Shown one piece after another: positions 1-6,485 of a DNA stretch of 36,517 bases (positions within the stretch are counted from its first letter, which is position 1; each line of letters starts with the position of its first letter). Position numbers and translations under genes: made by a program. The DNA is taken from positions 1-36,517 of the IMG/VR virus record IMGVR_UViG_3300027829_000003; one strand, written 5' to 3'. Below the pieces are notes generated by a model. It did not search any database, had not been told where the DNA came from, and was given only the letters and a program-made list of their open reading frames with translations. Source of the DNA: a virus.

Positions 1-168
1 AGCTCTGCGATTAAGCAGTATGCGGATAATATCATCATTTTGACCCGTATGGATAGAATAGACTCAAAAGATATCAATAGAGTTAAAATTAGAGTGTGGA
101 AAAACAGACTTTGTGGAATAGAAAATTCGTTTTTTTTGAGATATTTACCAGAAATTGACGGATATTCA
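1..168 (+). CDS. Replicative primase-helicase, C-terminal end (partial)
   Basis: Frame 1 is open from the first base to TAA at 166-168. It encodes the end of a RecA-fold hexameric helicase, with SSAIKQYADNIIILTR followed by a K-x-R-like segment (KIRVWKNR). In DnaB, T7 gp4 and Twinkle helicases the SGAI/ADxIxxL stretch follows the Walker B and H motifs and is followed by a basic arginine-finger region. The gene cut off at the right edge of the window stops just before this segment, so the two parts probably belong to one gene across a circular junction. The helicase would unwind phage DNA at the fork. The next gene starts 21 bases downstream in the same direction. Confidence 0.8.
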
Positions 169-188
169 CAGTAAAAATAAGGAAAAAT

Positions 189-485
189 ATGGTAAAAATT
201 TTAGATTACAAAGAGATTAATAGCGGAGCTTTAAAAGCTAAAGTTAATGTAGAAGATTCCGAGTCAGGACTTATATTTAATAAAGTAATGATTTTTAAAA
301 AAGACAACAATAGATGGATAAATCTTCCTCAAGAAGTTTACGAATCTAATGGAGAAAAAAAGTTTTATCGATTAGTGCATTTTATAGAGAAAGAACGGAT
401 GGAAAATTTTCAAAAATCTTTGTTTGCTGCTTTGGATACATATCTAGAAAAAAATGAAAAAAAATCTGAAAATATTCCTTTTTAA
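189..485 (+). CDS. Hypothetical protein (98 aa)
   Basis: ATG start with an AAGGA-type Shine-Dalgarno just upstream. The protein is mixed and charged, with a basic, lysine- and glutamate-rich C-terminus, and shows no membrane segment. It lies directly after the helicase end and its stop codon overlaps the start of the RusA-like gene (TAATG), so it belongs to the replication/recombination transcript. The N-terminal half (ILDYKEINSGALKAKVNV) resembles a small beta-rich fold of the kind seen in phage DNA-metabolism accessory proteins, but no family is recognised. The function is unknown. Confidence 0.7.
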   Translation: MVKILDYKEINSGALKAKVNVEDSESGLIFNKVMIFKKDNNRWINLPQEVYESNGEKKFYRLVHFIEKERMENFQKSLFAALDTYLEKNEKKSENIPF

Positions 486-829
486 TGGAATGGATATTAC
501 CCATAAAAACTATTAGTGAATTCAATAAAATGGAACATCATTTGAGAAGTTGGAAAAGACATAAAATTCAAAAAAATGAAATTGTTCTGTGGTGGATAAC
601 AGAAAGACCAGTTGTTAATATGCCTTGTACAATAAAGCTTACAAGGATATCTCCTCGCATGTTAGATGATGACAACTTACGAGGAGCTTTCAAATGGATA
701 AGAGATGCTATTGCGGATAAAATACGCCCCGGATTTGCCCCAGGGCGTGCAGATGATACAGAAGAGATGAAATGGGAATATTCCCAAAGAAAAGGAAAAC
801 CTCAAGCAATTAAGATTGAGATTGCATAG
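485..829 (+). CDS. rusA: RusA-like Holliday junction resolvase
   Basis: A 114-residue protein, the usual size of RusA (about 120). The signature is an acidic cluster DDDN (61-64) followed by R66/K70, D74 in KWIRDAI, and D90-D91 in GRADDTEEMKW, matching the RusA pattern D-x-D-N ... K ... D ... DD. A C-terminal beta strand (AIKIEIA) also fits. RusA enzymes are dimeric and cut four-way DNA junctions symmetrically; in phages they clear branched intermediates before packaging. Translation is coupled to the previous gene by a TAATG overlap. The 3' end overlaps a convergent leftward gene by about 20 bases. The family assignment rests on the motif only. Confidence 0.75.
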   Translation: MEWILPIKTISEFNKMEHHLRSWKRHKIQKNEIVLWWITERPVVNMPCTIKLTRISPRMLDDDNLRGAFKWIRDAIADKIRPGFAPGRADDTEEMKWEYSQRKGKPQAIKIEIA

Positions 830-1025
830 ATCCTTTGCAAAGCACTTGTTCTAAAATTGGCACTATTTGTTCTAGAATGCCAAGTCTTTTTTCATGATCT
901 CCTAATTTTGCATAGGTACCTTTACGAACTTTATCTAAAGATAAAGCTATTTTTTCGTTATTTTCTTCTAGCATTCTCAATTTACTTTGCTCAAATGTTT
1001 CAAAAAAATCACACTGAACTAACAT
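810..1025 (-). CDS. Small coiled-coil hypothetical protein
   Basis: Start chosen at ATG 1025 (MLVQCDFFETFEQ), which has GAGGAA 5-6 bases upstream; the frame also extends to a TTG at 1070. The protein has about 71 residues and is rich in Leu, Glu and Lys with heptad-like spacing (RMLEENNEKIALSLDKVRKG, then RLGILEQIVPILEQVL). A short coiled coil is likely and no catalytic motif is visible. It follows a 21-codon ORF with a TAA-T-ATG junction, suggesting translational coupling. Its 3' end overlaps the convergent resolvase gene. The function is unknown. Confidence 0.55.
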   Translation of the reverse strand: MLVQCDFFETFEQSKLRMLEENNEKIALSLDKVRKGTYAKLGDHEKRLGILEQIVPILEQVLCKGSMQSQS

Positions 1026-1026
1026 A

Positions 1027-1092
1027 TTATTCCTCGGGATAAACATCTTTTCCATATACTCTTCCTTCAAGACGAGAAAGTCTCGTACTCAT
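1027..1092 (-). CDS. Very small ORF (21 aa) coupled to the next gene
   Basis: ATG at 1092 is preceded by AGGT, and the frame runs 21 codons (MSTRLSRLEGRVYGKDVYPEE) to TAA. It ends one base before the ATG of the next leftward gene, and the Shine-Dalgarno of that gene (GAGGAA) lies inside this ORF. It could be a leader peptide or a real tiny protein. The 5' part contains an inverted repeat (ACGAGA/TCTCGT at about 1073-1087) that could fold in the mRNA. Confidence 0.4.
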   Translation of the reverse strand: MSTRLSRLEGRVYGKDVYPEE

Positions 1093-1099
1093 ATTTTAC

Positions 1100-1447
1100 C
1101 TATTTTCTATCTACAAACCTATTCCAGCATTGTAAGAGATAACATTCTAAATCTTTCTGTTCTTCAGGAAATAAATATTTTCTACCTCTAAAAATGCATG
1201 AGCCAATATGCTCACAAAATCTTAAAAAAACTCCAATCTTGGTTCTATTAATTTTATTTTTTGATAGGAATTTCCAATCCAATCTTAATGTATTTCCTGA
1301 ATCGATTAAATCTTTTATCTGATTGTATATTTGAAAAAATTCTTCTTTCATAAGATAAGAAGTTTTGGAAAGTTTTTTTGTCTCATAAGATTCGATAATT
1401 TTGTTTTTTAAGTGAGTATATTTATAGATAGGTATTTTTGTTTCCAT
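1100..1447 (-). CDS. Hypothetical protein (115 aa)
   Basis: ATG with a strong AAAGGAG site 8 bases upstream. It encodes a basic, aromatic, mostly alpha-helical protein with no transmembrane segment. The middle (LRLDWKFLSKNKINRTKIGVF) is compatible with a small helical DNA-binding fold, but no family is recognised. It is followed closely by the tiny ORF at 1092, so these three leftward genes are probably one transcript. The 5' side is an AT-rich stretch of about 200 bases containing a hairpin, which probably separates this unit from the membrane-protein genes further upstream. Confidence 0.65.
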   Translation of the reverse strand: METKIPIYKYTHLKNKIIESYETKKLSKTSYLMKEEFFQIYNQIKDLIDSGNTLRLDWKFLSKNKINRTKIGVFLRFCEHIGSCIFRGRKYLFPEEQKDLECYLLQCWNRFVDRK

Positions 1448-1653
1448 GTTGATTCTCCTTTTTGGGAAAAAGTATTCTTAAAAATATCCTGTTTAAATGC
1501 AACTAAACAAAAATGTTGATAGAGAATAGAAAAAGATCAATTTGTGACAAATATTGCAAAGTTTATTGAAAAATATTTATTATTTAGCAATTTACGATAG
1601 CAACTTATCTAATGTGGATGCGTCAAAAGCGCGCATCCACACTATTATTAGGA
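1448..1653. other. AT-rich intergenic region with hairpin
   Basis: No gene seen. It holds a 10-bp perfect inverted repeat, TGTGGATGCG at 1613-1622 and CGCATCCACA at 1632-1641, with a 9-base loop, just after the end of the leftward membrane-protein gene. There is no clear T-tract on the leftward strand, so it may be an RNA-end hairpin rather than an efficient intrinsic terminator. The rest presumably holds the promoter of the leftward gene at 1447; a TTGTTT, 18 bases, TATTTT arrangement on the minus strand is a weak candidate. Confidence 0.5.
1613..1641 (-). terminator. Possible terminator hairpin after leftward genes
   Basis: Ten-base-pair GC-rich stem (TGTGGATGCG/CGCATCCACA) with loop TCAAAAGCG, lying 12 bases beyond the stop of the leftward gene at 1654. 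Its position suits termination or mRNA 3'-end protection, but the U-tract is missing. Confidence 0.45.
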
Positions 1654-1971
1654 TTAGTGCCGTGTCATATCACTCACGCCGAATGAATCTATCATATCAG
1701 CAGAAATCGTTAAGAATATGTAATTTGTAACTAAAAATATTAAAGGACAAGCCAAAATAGGTATAGCTGTAAATGTAGCATAAATTATATATGTGCTCAT
1801 TAACGGAGATAGTATTTGATTCGCAAGAACTAAAATTCTAATTAAGCTATTTATTTTTTCATCTTGCAAAAATTTTATGAGATTATTAACTTTGCCAAAG
1901 TTCTGATTTTTGCTATGTAAAAATTGTGGAACGGAATCGTTATTTTTTGTAGAATTTTGTGTTGGTTGCAT
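1654..1971 (-). CDS. Small membrane protein with two transmembrane helices
   Basis: 105 residues. The N-terminal 40 residues are polar, then two strongly hydrophobic stretches follow: about 43-66 (IRILVLANQILSPLMSTYII) and 68-91 (FTAIPILACPLIFLVTNYIF), with a short polar tail. The start ATG has GAGG 6 bases upstream. This topology, a soluble N-terminal region plus a helical hairpin, is compatible with a holin or a membrane anchor, but no family motif is seen. It lies one base after the stop of the upstream leftward gene, so the two are probably co-translated and may form one membrane complex. Lysis function is only a suggestion. Confidence 0.65.
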   Translation of the reverse strand: MQPTQNSTKNNDSVPQFLHSKNQNFGKVNNLIKFLQDEKINSLIRILVLANQILSPLMSTYIIYATFTAIPILACPLIFLVTNYIFLTISADMIDSFGVSDMTRH

Positions 1972-1972
1972 T

Positions 1973-2464
1973 TTATACCTCTCGTCCCTCTTGATATTCT
2001 TGTTTTCTATTATATATAGCTTTAAAGTGATTTATAGAATTTTTCAGTTGCTGCTCTTCTTGATTATCTTTGGTTTCAGTTAATCTTTGAGAGATCGCCT
2101 CCATTTTATTCAATAATCTCGCGATTCTTTGATCAGTAATTTTTCCAGAAATAACTTTTATTTTATTTTCCTGTATCGATTCTGCAACCAAATTTTCTGC
2201 AAATATTGCTACGGGAGTAAAAATTGCTAATGCCCACCAATCTTCTTGTTGATATGATTCCATGTTAATATGTTCTTTGAAAATTTTTTTCTCTTCCACT
2301 TGTTCTCTATTTTCTTCTTCATCCATTTGTTTCAGAAATGGATACATTTCATTCTCTACAACATTGCTTGCATACATTGTATTTCCAGGAAAAAGATATT
2401 TGCTTTCCCTATTGTAGAAGAATTCTAAGTTATTTTCAGATGACAGGTACGATAGATCTATCAT
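1973..2464 (-). CDS. Hypothetical protein with a short hydrophobic segment
   Basis: 163 residues from an ATG with AAGGAG upstream. The N-terminal half is acidic. A moderately hydrophobic segment lies at about 75-92 (WWALAIFTPVAIFAENLV), and the C-terminal third is a long charged helix, probably a coiled coil (RIARLLNKMEAISQRLTETK onward). It could be a peripheral membrane protein. It is co-directional with, and one base from, the two-helix membrane protein gene, so the pair probably works together. No family is recognised. Confidence 0.6.
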   Translation of the reverse strand: MIDLSYLSSENNLEFFYNRESKYLFPGNTMYASNVVENEMYPFLKQMDEEENREQVEEKKIFKEHINMESYQQEDWWALAIFTPVAIFAENLVAESIQENKIKVISGKITDQRIARLLNKMEAISQRLTETKDNQEEQQLKNSINHFKAIYNRKQEYQEGREV

Positions 2465-2547
2465 AATTTCTCCTTAAAGTTGTTGAAGATAAAATAACTG
2501 TATGGAATATATATCCTAAATCGTCAACCATAAAGGAATTTCTACTA

Positions 2548-2718
2548 ATGAAGTTTGAAAAAGTAGATGTAAGATGCGAAAAATGTGGTAGAGGCGCTGA
2601 TGGATGGTTGTGTCGAAAATGCTTATCTTTACCTCTTAATGAATTGTTAAATTTTAAAAAAAATGATGATTTTATAGATAATATCAGCGTAGAAGAAATT
2701 CTTGACGAAGATGAATGA
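2548..2718 (+). CDS. Small zinc-ribbon-like protein (56 aa)
   Basis: A rightward ORF embedded in a leftward block. It has two CxxC pairs, RCEKCGRG and WLCRKC, spaced like a treble-clef or zinc-ribbon knuckle, and an acidic C-terminus (VEEILDEDE). ATG 2548 has AAAGGA about 11 bases upstream. The same frame stays open to 2467 without a stop or a canonical start, and the upstream codons look coding-like (DKITVWNIYPKSS), so the protein may be longer with a non-standard start or have lost its N-terminus. It may bind nucleic acid. Confidence 0.5.
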   Translation: MKFEKVDVRCEKCGRGADGWLCRKCLSLPLNELLNFKKNDDFIDNISVEEILDEDE

Positions 2719-2770
2719 TTGTCACTGAGCACATATTTTAAATATATATTTTTATTTTCTTTATTTAATT

Positions 2771-2956
2771 CTATTCTTCATCTTCTAGATTCTCTTCATC
2801 TTCTAGATTCAAGAACTCGGATATTAATAATATTAAATTTAAAAAATCGTAATGATTGATTGGGCAAGTCATGGCTTCTGGGGGTAATCTTTTATATGAT
2901 TCAGTAAGAGTTTCTAAAACCGCTTTCATGTGTTGTTTTCTTGAATTATCTGTCAA
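2771..2956 (-). CDS. Small acidic hypothetical protein
   Basis: 61 residues beginning at TTG 2956, with a good AGAGGTG Shine-Dalgarno 4 bases upstream. The start overlaps the last codons of the ribbon-helix-helix gene by 11 bases, so translation is probably coupled. The C-terminus is two perfect copies of six residues (NLEDEE). The function is unknown; its close coupling to a regulator gene suggests an accessory role in the same unit. Confidence 0.5.
   Translation of the reverse strand: MTDNSRKQHMKAVLETLTESYKRLPPEAMTCPINHYDFLNLILLISEFLNLEDEENLEDEE
2775..2810. repeat. Two perfect 18-bp tandem copies
   Basis: The unit TCTTCATCTTCTAGATTC occurs at 2775-2792 and again at 2793-2810. It encodes the repeated NLEDEE at the C-terminus of the leftward gene. 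Because 18 is a multiple of three, copy-number change would alter length without a frameshift. Confidence 0.9.
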
Positions 2957-3095
2957 TTTTCACCTCTAATTTTTGAGATAATATTTCGATAAGCCATGAT
3001 TGTAATGTTTTTCCTTCTTCATATGCTTTTAATTTTGCCAATCGATGTAGATCCACGGGTAATCTTATACAGCAGGATTTAGTAATTTTAGTCAT
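2946..3095 (-). CDS. Ribbon-helix-helix (CopG/Arc-type) DNA-binding protein
   Basis: 49 residues, the typical size of an Arc/CopG repressor. ATG 3095 has AAAGGAA upstream. The pattern is a short basic beta strand (KSCCIRLPVDLHRLAKLKA) followed by EEGKTLQSWLIEILSQKL, which fits strand-helix-turn-helix, where the strand of a dimer enters the DNA major groove. Such proteins bind short palindromes and often control their own promoter. Candidate palindromes lie upstream at 3247-3278 between this leftward unit and the rightward terminase genes. It may regulate both. The N-terminal SCCIRLP resembles the strand motif of CopG-like proteins in plasmids and phages. Confidence 0.7.
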   Translation of the reverse strand: MTKITKSCCIRLPVDLHRLAKLKAYEEGKTLQSWLIEILSQKLEVKIDR

Positions 3096-3129
3096 TTATT
3101 TCCTTTCATAAATTCGTAATTCTCTTTTT

Positions 3130-3225
3130 TCACTGATAGCAGTTTTCAGCGGTATCTATCAAAAATCCTTCTCCTATGTTAATGTCAATCATTAATCGAT
3201 ATGTTAACTCTTTGTTTGTAATCAT
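3130..3225 (-). CDS. Very small ORF (31 aa)
   Basis: ATG 3225 follows a strong AAGGAG site. It runs 31 codons (MITNKELTYRLMIDINIGEG..., ending NCYQ) to TGA. It is the first ORF of the leftward unit that includes the ribbon-helix-helix gene. The good ribosome site argues for translation. No function can be seen. Confidence 0.4.
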   Translation of the reverse strand: MITNKELTYRLMIDINIGEGFLIDTAENCYQ

Positions 3226-3246
3226 ATCAAAACTCCTTCGTTGATT

Positions 3247-3278
3247 GTTAATGATATCAATTTAACATTGCATGCAAT
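3247..3278. promoter_or_regulatory. Palindromic operator candidates between divergent genes
   Basis: The divergent spacer between the leftward regulator unit and terS holds an inverted repeat with arms GTTAA (3247-3251) and TTAAC (3262-3266) around TGATATCA. Directly after it is a perfect 12-bp palindrome, ATTGCATGCAAT (3267-3278). These are the kind of sites a ribbon-helix-helix dimer or tetramer binds. They overlap likely promoter elements for both directions (TTAACA or TTGCAT as -35 candidates). Binding by the adjacent regulator is inferred. Confidence 0.5.
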
Positions 3279-3354
3279 TTGGAATAATCACTTTTCTTCT
3301 TTTTTTTTAATTAAATTAATTTGTATAACGATAAAAAAATAAGGAAGTGTATCT

Positions 3355-3792
3355 ATGCCAGCACCTAAAGGACATCCACCATATAATAAGAATGGCGAAG
3401 GTGGTAGACCTCGAAAATTTAGCCAAGAAGATATTGAGTATCATGCCGAAGCATTACTCGAATGGATGAAGAAAAGCGATAGCATTTGGCTGAAAGATTA
3501 CTTTCTAGAACATGATATTGACCCGAAATACTTATCGCAATGGGAAGCAATCAATGAAAGGTTTGCTGAATCTTCACGCGTGGCTAAAGCATATCAAGAG
3601 AGTAGAATCTATAATAAAGCTATGACGAATACTTATAATCAGAAGATGAGTCAGTTTGCCCTTACAAATAATCATGGATGGGTTGATAAAAAAGAAACTA
3701 AATTATCTGGAGATGCCAAAAATCCTCTTGCATTTGTGCTTGAATCAGATGATGGCAACAGCAAGGACTTAGTCAATGACGGCACAAGCTGA
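3355..3792 (+). CDS. terS: Terminase small subunit
   Basis: 145 residues. It opens with the glycine/proline-rich basic arm often seen before a TerS helix-turn-helix (PAPKGHPPYNKNGEGGRPRKF). The segment SIWLKDYFLEHDIDPKYLSQW (about 42-62) looks like a DNA-recognition helix-turn-helix of the kind that classifies substrate position. The middle is helical, fitting TerS oligomerisation. TerS binds the packaging site and regulates the large subunit. The start ATG has AAGGAAG upstream, and the gene overlaps terL by 17 bases, a typical coupling. A promoter is expected in the AT-rich 130 bases upstream (TATAAC at about 3325 is a weak -10). Confidence 0.8.
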   Translation: MPAPKGHPPYNKNGEGGRPRKFSQEDIEYHAEALLEWMKKSDSIWLKDYFLEHDIDPKYLSQWEAINERFAESSRVAKAYQESRIYNKAMTNTYNQKMSQFALTNNHGWVDKKETKLSGDAKNPLAFVLESDDGNSKDLVNDGTS

Positions 3793-5290
3793 TCTAGAAA
3801 TAGCTAAGAAACGTCTTACAGATCCACGTTGGCGTATCAACAATCTATATTGGATTATCAATAAGCAAGGGAAAAAGATTAAATTTAAACTGAACTGGGC
3901 TCAAGAGCAACTGTATAAGGACATGTGGTATTGCAATGTTATCTTGAAAGCCAGGCAGCTAGGTATAAGCACATTTATTTGTTTGTTATTTCTTGACCGG
4001 TGTCTGTTCAATAGCAATATGTCTTGTGGTATCATTGCAGATACAAGAGATAATGCTGAGCACATATTCAGAAGAGTCAAATATGCATATGATAATCTTC
4101 CAGATGAAATCAAAAGTCTAATTCCCGCTGAAATTGATACTAAAAACATGATTAAGTTTGGCAATGATTCTAACTTACGTGTAGGTACTTCTTTGCGTTC
4201 TTCCACATTTCAATACTTGCACATATCAGAATTCGGTAAAATCTGCGCTCAGTATCCTGATAAAGCAGAAGAAATAGTCACGGGTTCTCTCAATACTGTT
4301 GCAGTCGGTCAGTATGTATTTATCGAATCGACAGCTGAAGGCAGGGAAGGTTATTTCTATGAAATATGCAAAAAATCACAGCAAAATAAGCAATTAAATA
4401 AACAATTATCCCCTCTTGATTTTAAGTTTCACTTTTTCCCATGGTATGGTGATCCTGATTATCGTATAGGAAACACATTTCAGCTTACCGAAGAGATGGA
4501 TTTGTATTTCAAGCAGCTTAGTAGCATAGATATTAATTTGGATTATGAGCAAAAGGCCTGGTATGTACTCAAAGAAGTTGTTCAGTTTGAAAAAATGCGA
4601 AGAGAATATCCATCGATCCCGGAAGAAGCTTGGGAAGTCTCTAACGAAGGACTGTATTACTCAAGGCAAGTGACGATGGCTCGCTCTGAGAAGCGTATTG
4701 GCTTTGTACCGCATGAGGAACTATTGCCAGTACATACAGCGTGGGACCTTGGCTACAACGATTCCACAGCTATTTGGTTCTTTCAACTCTACGGGAAAGA
4801 AATAAGACTCATAGATTACGTAGAAGGTGGCGATTCCTTACAACATTGGATAAGTATTGTTAAATCTAAACCATATTCTTATGAAAAGCATTTAGCACCT
4901 CATGATATCAAAGTGCATGAATTTACTGATGGAATGAGTCGTCTTGATACAGCTAGAAAGATGGGCATTAATTTCATTGCTGTTAGTGGAGTTAAGATCA
5001 TTCCTGGAATAGATCAAGTTAGGGCTATGTTTTCTAAATGTTGGTTTGATGAGAAAAAATGTGAGAAAGGCATTAAAGCATTAGATAATTATAAGAAAGA
5101 ATGGGACGAAAGGCATGGTTGTTGGAGATCTAGTCCCTTGCATAATTGGGCAAGTCATGGAGCAGATGCTTTTAGAACGCTTGCCACGGGCTTACACTAC
5201 ATCACAGGGGGTGAGAAGCATGAATACAATCACAATCCTAATGATTATCAAGGCAATAGATTTAGTGGTATCAATAGGAGATATATTTAA
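3776..5290 (+). CDS. terL: Terminase large subunit (packaging ATPase-nuclease)
   Basis: 504 residues, the usual length. The N-terminal ATPase has an adenine-binding-type region (WAQEQLYKDM), a terminase-style Walker A (KARQLGIST, about 58-66) and a Walker B ending in the catalytic glutamate (YLHISEF, E152). The C-terminal RNase H-like nuclease has the first acidic site in TAWDLGYNDST (about 322-332), a second in APHDIKVHEF and a third in SHGADAFRT (about 460-468). It pumps phage DNA through the portal and cuts it. The sequence is most like terminases of P22-like and related headful phages, although that is a judgement from motifs. The start overlaps terS; the stop overlaps the next gene (TAATG). 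Confidence 0.93.
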   Translation: MTAQADLEIAKKRLTDPRWRINNLYWIINKQGKKIKFKLNWAQEQLYKDMWYCNVILKARQLGISTFICLLFLDRCLFNSNMSCGIIADTRDNAEHIFRRVKYAYDNLPDEIKSLIPAEIDTKNMIKFGNDSNLRVGTSLRSSTFQYLHISEFGKICAQYPDKAEEIVTGSLNTVAVGQYVFIESTAEGREGYFYEICKKSQQNKQLNKQLSPLDFKFHFFPWYGDPDYRIGNTFQLTEEMDLYFKQLSSIDINLDYEQKAWYVLKEVVQFEKMRREYPSIPEEAWEVSNEGLYYSRQVTMARSEKRIGFVPHEELLPVHTAWDLGYNDSTAIWFFQLYGKEIRLIDYVEGGDSLQHWISIVKSKPYSYEKHLAPHDIKVHEFTDGMSRLDTARKMGINFIAVSGVKIIPGIDQVRAMFSKCWFDEKKCEKGIKALDNYKKEWDERHGCWRSSPLHNWASHGADAFRTLATGLHYITGGEKHEYNHNPNDYQGNRFSGINRRYI

Positions 5291-5520
5291 TGATCATCCA
5301 TGTTGGAAAAACAGTAAAAAAATTAATGCACACATATAAAGATGTTAAATTTGATGAAGATGGTTGGGCAGATACTACTAAATTTTTACCTATGGATTTG
5401 GATCTATGTATACTAAAATTTGAGAATAAAACTATCTTTGGTTGGTATTCTGGTAACTCTTGGGATGGCATGCGAGTAAAAGAAGGAGAAATTCCCTTGT
5501 ATTGGAAACTTAAGAATTAG
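5290..5520 (+). CDS. Hypothetical protein (76 aa)
   Basis: ATG overlaps the terL stop codon (TAATG), so it is translationally coupled to terL. The protein is soluble and rich in aromatic residues (DEDGWADTTKF, ENKTIFGWYSGNSWDGMRV). Strand-rich spacing suggests a small beta domain. It is followed by a strong terminator hairpin, so it is the last gene of the terminase transcript. No family is recognised. Confidence 0.65.
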   Translation: MIIHVGKTVKKLMHTYKDVKFDEDGWADTTKFLPMDLDLCILKFENKTIFGWYSGNSWDGMRVKEGEIPLYWKLKN

Positions 5521-5531
5521 CGATAAAAAAG

Positions 5532-5562
5532 AACCGAAGATGCTGTAACATCTTCGGTTTAT
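5532..5562 (+). terminator. Intrinsic terminator after terminase genes
   Basis: Perfect 11-bp stem AACCGAAGATG (5532-5542) and CATCTTCGGTT (5549-5559) with a six-base loop (CTGTAA), followed by TTTATAAT. The A-rich run before it could make it work in both directions. It ends the terS-terL-5290 transcript. Confidence 0.8.
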
Positions 5563-5634
5563 AATAGGTGGTTTGAACTACTCCACTCTTGATTTTACCA
5601 TATCAATTCAAAATGATTTTATGCAATTAAAAAT

Positions 5635-6444
5635 ATGAAGATATCTTATACGACTTGGGATGCCATTTTCGCTTGGTATTACTATATTTTACATGATACT
5701 AGCATGATGAAAGATAGTAAAAGAACATATATAACTGGTATGCATAAATTAATAAAGGATGGAATTATTGATTATACATCGATGATTCCGCAATTAACTC
5801 CTGATTCGTATATGAATGCCTGTTTGAAACTTAAAAATATTCCTAAGGCGAAAACGACAACAAATTTGCGCAAGACATGTTTAAAATCATTTTATAATTT
5901 CGTATCAGAACATCAATATGAGAATTATCTGAAAAATTACGGGAAACCTGCTAGAAACATTCCGACAATGCACGAGATTTCTTTTATATTATCCGCCATA
6001 GAAGAACGCCATCGCACAAAAGATTTAGACCCTGTAGAGCTATTTAAAGCGGTAGAAAGCCTTAATGAAAGAGATTCCGTTATTGTATGCACGATGATTT
6101 TTACAGGACGGACTCTTGAGGATATATTGGATTTAAGAAAAAAAGATTGTGAAAATAGAATTATAGAATTCCAAGACGGACGGGAAAATGTTCCTTTATT
6201 TATCACAAATTTTATTCAGAAAAACGCTGCAAATGGCGACACTTACGCTTTTACAACTGCAAACGGAAAGCGACTGAGAAGAACACAAGTAATTCGAAAT
6301 CTGAAGCTTGCAAGTAAATTAATGGGCCTCGATTTTGAGGTTACACCTAAAATACTTCAAGGTTATGCGATAGCGTATTTGCCATCTTCCAAGAAAGAAA
6401 ATCTTGCAAAACTTTTAGCAACGCGCAATTGTGCAATTGTTTGA
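5635..6444 (+). CDS. Tyrosine-recombinase-like protein with a degenerate catalytic domain
   Basis: 269 residues with the two-domain layout of phage integrases: an N-terminal SAM-like core-binding region (about 1-100, with YITGMHKLIKDG and LRKTCLKSFYNFV) and a C-terminal domain. Box I is clear, FTGRTLEDILDLRKKDC, with Arg159 as the first catalytic residue. Box II, normally HxLRH, reads VTPKILQGYAI and has neither His nor Arg. The usual LGH and terminal tyrosine region (LAKLLATRNCAIV) has no Tyr. Recombination activity is therefore unlikely. It could still bind DNA, for example as a regulator or packaging factor. Its place between terminase and portal is odd for an integrase. The start ATG has only a weak ribosome site. 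Confidence 0.65.
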   Translation: MKISYTTWDAIFAWYYYILHDTSMMKDSKRTYITGMHKLIKDGIIDYTSMIPQLTPDSYMNACLKLKNIPKAKTTTNLRKTCLKSFYNFVSEHQYENYLKNYGKPARNIPTMHEISFILSAIEERHRTKDLDPVELFKAVESLNERDSVIVCTMIFTGRTLEDILDLRKKDCENRIIEFQDGRENVPLFITNFIQKNAANGDTYAFTTANGKRLRRTQVIRNLKLASKLMGLDFEVTPKILQGYAIAYLPSSKKENLAKLLATRNCAIV

Positions 6445-6465
6445 TATAATAAAGATTTTATTATA
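6442..6465 (+). promoter_or_regulatory. Extended -10 promoter overlapped by an inverted repeat
   Basis: TGATATAAT (6442-6450) matches an extended -10 element (TGnTATAAT). It is contained in a perfect inverted repeat, TATAATAAA (6445-6453), GAT, TTTATTATA (6457-6465). The site lies 40-60 bases before the portal reading frame, so it is a likely portal promoter with a possible operator. No good -35 is visible, as expected for an extended -10. Confidence 0.5.
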
Positions 6466-6485
6466 CAGTTATCGATATCACCGTA

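Noticed and set aside
2436-2732. 98-codon leftward ORF overlapping the zinc-ribbon ORF
   Set aside because: The rightward frame has CxxC pairs and coding-like sequence; the leftward frame is Ser/His-rich without any family pattern.
3901-4206. Leftward ORF inside terL
   Set aside because: Shadow of terL in another frame; no ribosome site and no sensible composition.
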